Positions 63,446-64,000 of a stretch of 64,000 bases of DNA are shown here, piece by piece; the first letter of the stretch is position 1; every line of letters starts with the position of its first letter. The stretch is from contig NZ_JAJBMO010000002.1 of NCBI RefSeq assembly GCF_020537505.1, positions 124,001 to 188,000 on the forward strand, given 5' to 3'. Source of the DNA: Blautia glucerasea (GTDB taxonomy: Bacteria > Bacillota > Clostridia > Lachnospirales > Lachnospiraceae). Position numbers and translations under genes: made by a program. The notes under the pieces are model-generated. The model ran no database searches and was not told the origin of the DNA. It was given only the letters and a program-made list of their open reading frames with translations.

Positions 63446-64000
63446 TTATTTCCCCCTTCTCTTGTCGCCCTTTAAGGCGTTGACTAAACCGCCGACTTTG
63501 GCTTCTCTCTGTTCGGCCTTCTGCTGGCTTCCGCCGTCGTTTCCAACATTCGGAACGGTTCCAACGCTTCCAGCGCCGGAGTTTGCCAGGTCGTCGGTAA
63601 GGTTGTTTAATGTTTTCTGTCCGGCCTGGTTGTTTGCGCGTAACTGTGCAAGGGCCAGATCTGCGGCGGAAAGTGGTTCTTCGTACTTCGCTTTCATCAA
63701 AACGTCGTTCGGAATACCGTTCGCGATAGAATCAATGTCTTTGAGTCTGTCACGTTCTGCCTTGATTGCTTCTTCCACGATCTGATTTACAAAATCGGGA
63801 TAAGCGGTTCTTAACTGTGCGGCGTCCTGGATAGCCGGCGCCGCCGTTGCTGGTGTCATTCCCATTTCACTATTTCCTTTCTGTGTTGTTGGTGTATTTG
63901 AAAAAGTTCCGGTTTCTTTCTGCGGCGTTTTAGAAAGATTCTGAACCTTCTTCCGAACTTCATCGGGCGCGAATGTATTTACAAAATTCTTGAAATTATA
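63446..64000 (-). CDS. Capsid protease/scaffold protein, C-terminal scaffold part (partial)
   Basis: The frame is open to the right edge (185 codons, first complete codon at 64000), so the N-terminus is outside. The visible part is scaffold-like: charged, Gln/Ala/Asn-rich, helical (FVNQIVEEAIKAERDRLKDIDSIANGIP, SAADLALAQLRANNQAGQKTLNNLTDDL) with a Gly/Ser-rich linker and basic tail. Immediately upstream of gpD-like and gpE-like genes, as lambda C/Nu3. The protease domain would lie further right. Confidence 0.75.
   Translation of the reverse strand, partial: YNFKNFVNTFAPDEVRKKVQNLSKTPQKETGTFSNTPTTQKGNSEMGMTPATAAPAIQDAAQLRTAYPDFVNQIVEEAIKAERDRLKDIDSIANGIPNDVLMKAKYEEPLSAADLALAQLRANNQAGQKTLNNLTDDLANSGAGSVGTVPNVGNDGGSQQKAEQREAKVGGLVNALKGDKRRGK

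Overview
The window looks like a chromosome segment from a low-GC, anaerobic gut Firmicute, most likely Lachnospiraceae (Blautia/Ruminococcus-like). The evidence is anaerobic NrdD/NrdG, a GH112 galacto-N-biose-type phosphorylase, AgrC/LytTR signalling, strong GGAGG ribosome binding sites, and many ATGA/TAATG overlaps. About 39.7 kb is host DNA (1-39,754). The rest (39,785 to the right edge) is one end of a prophage with more GC-rich coding sequence.

Host part. 1-5,500 (minus strand) is an apparent operon: a degenerate receiver protein, a GAF-GGDEF diguanylate cyclase, a polytopic membrane protein, a processive family-2 glycosyltransferase and a membrane-anchored bactofilin-like/leucine-rich-repeat protein cut by the left edge. 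It looks like a c-di-GMP-linked surface polysaccharide system. It diverges from an AgrC/LytTR-type two-component system (5,750-7,787). The promoter block, with 20-bp-spaced direct repeats, is duplicated at 16,780-16,890, where it precedes a truncated receiver copy coupled to a secreted protein. Then follow a hybrid histidine kinase, a GH112 phosphorylase with a divergent AraC regulator, an AEC transporter, an orphan MalG-type permease, nrdDG with NrdR-like boxes, a 5'-3' exonuclease, an M56/BlaR1-like peptidase, a heterodimeric ABC exporter, a MATE pump, a second c-di-GMP/hybrid-kinase cluster (31.8-38.3 kb) and miaB.

Prophage part. Its left end lies about 30 bp upstream of miaB. A repressor and small rightward genes share near-identical palindromic operators. 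Late genes run leftward from the right edge: protease/scaffold C-terminus, lambda D- and E-like head proteins, head-tail joining proteins, contractile sheath and tube, tail chaperone with a canonical -1 slippery site, tape measure, P2-like baseplate (X, D, V, U, W, J, I), fibre genes, a diversity-generating retroelement, XhlA/holin and a two-domain endolysin. It is a myovirus with a lambda-like capsid.

The main discovery is a complete diversity-generating retroelement (DGR) in the tail region (44,074-47,106). It has a C-type-lectin-like target gene with a C-terminal variable repeat, a GATA-loop hairpin just downstream, an Avd-like gene, a template repeat and a DGR-class reverse transcriptase. 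Over 122 aligned bases, all 16 template/variable differences fall on template adenines (16 of 30 adenines), with none at the other 92 positions. This is direct evidence of adenine-specific mutagenic retrohoming acting on the phage receptor-binding protein.
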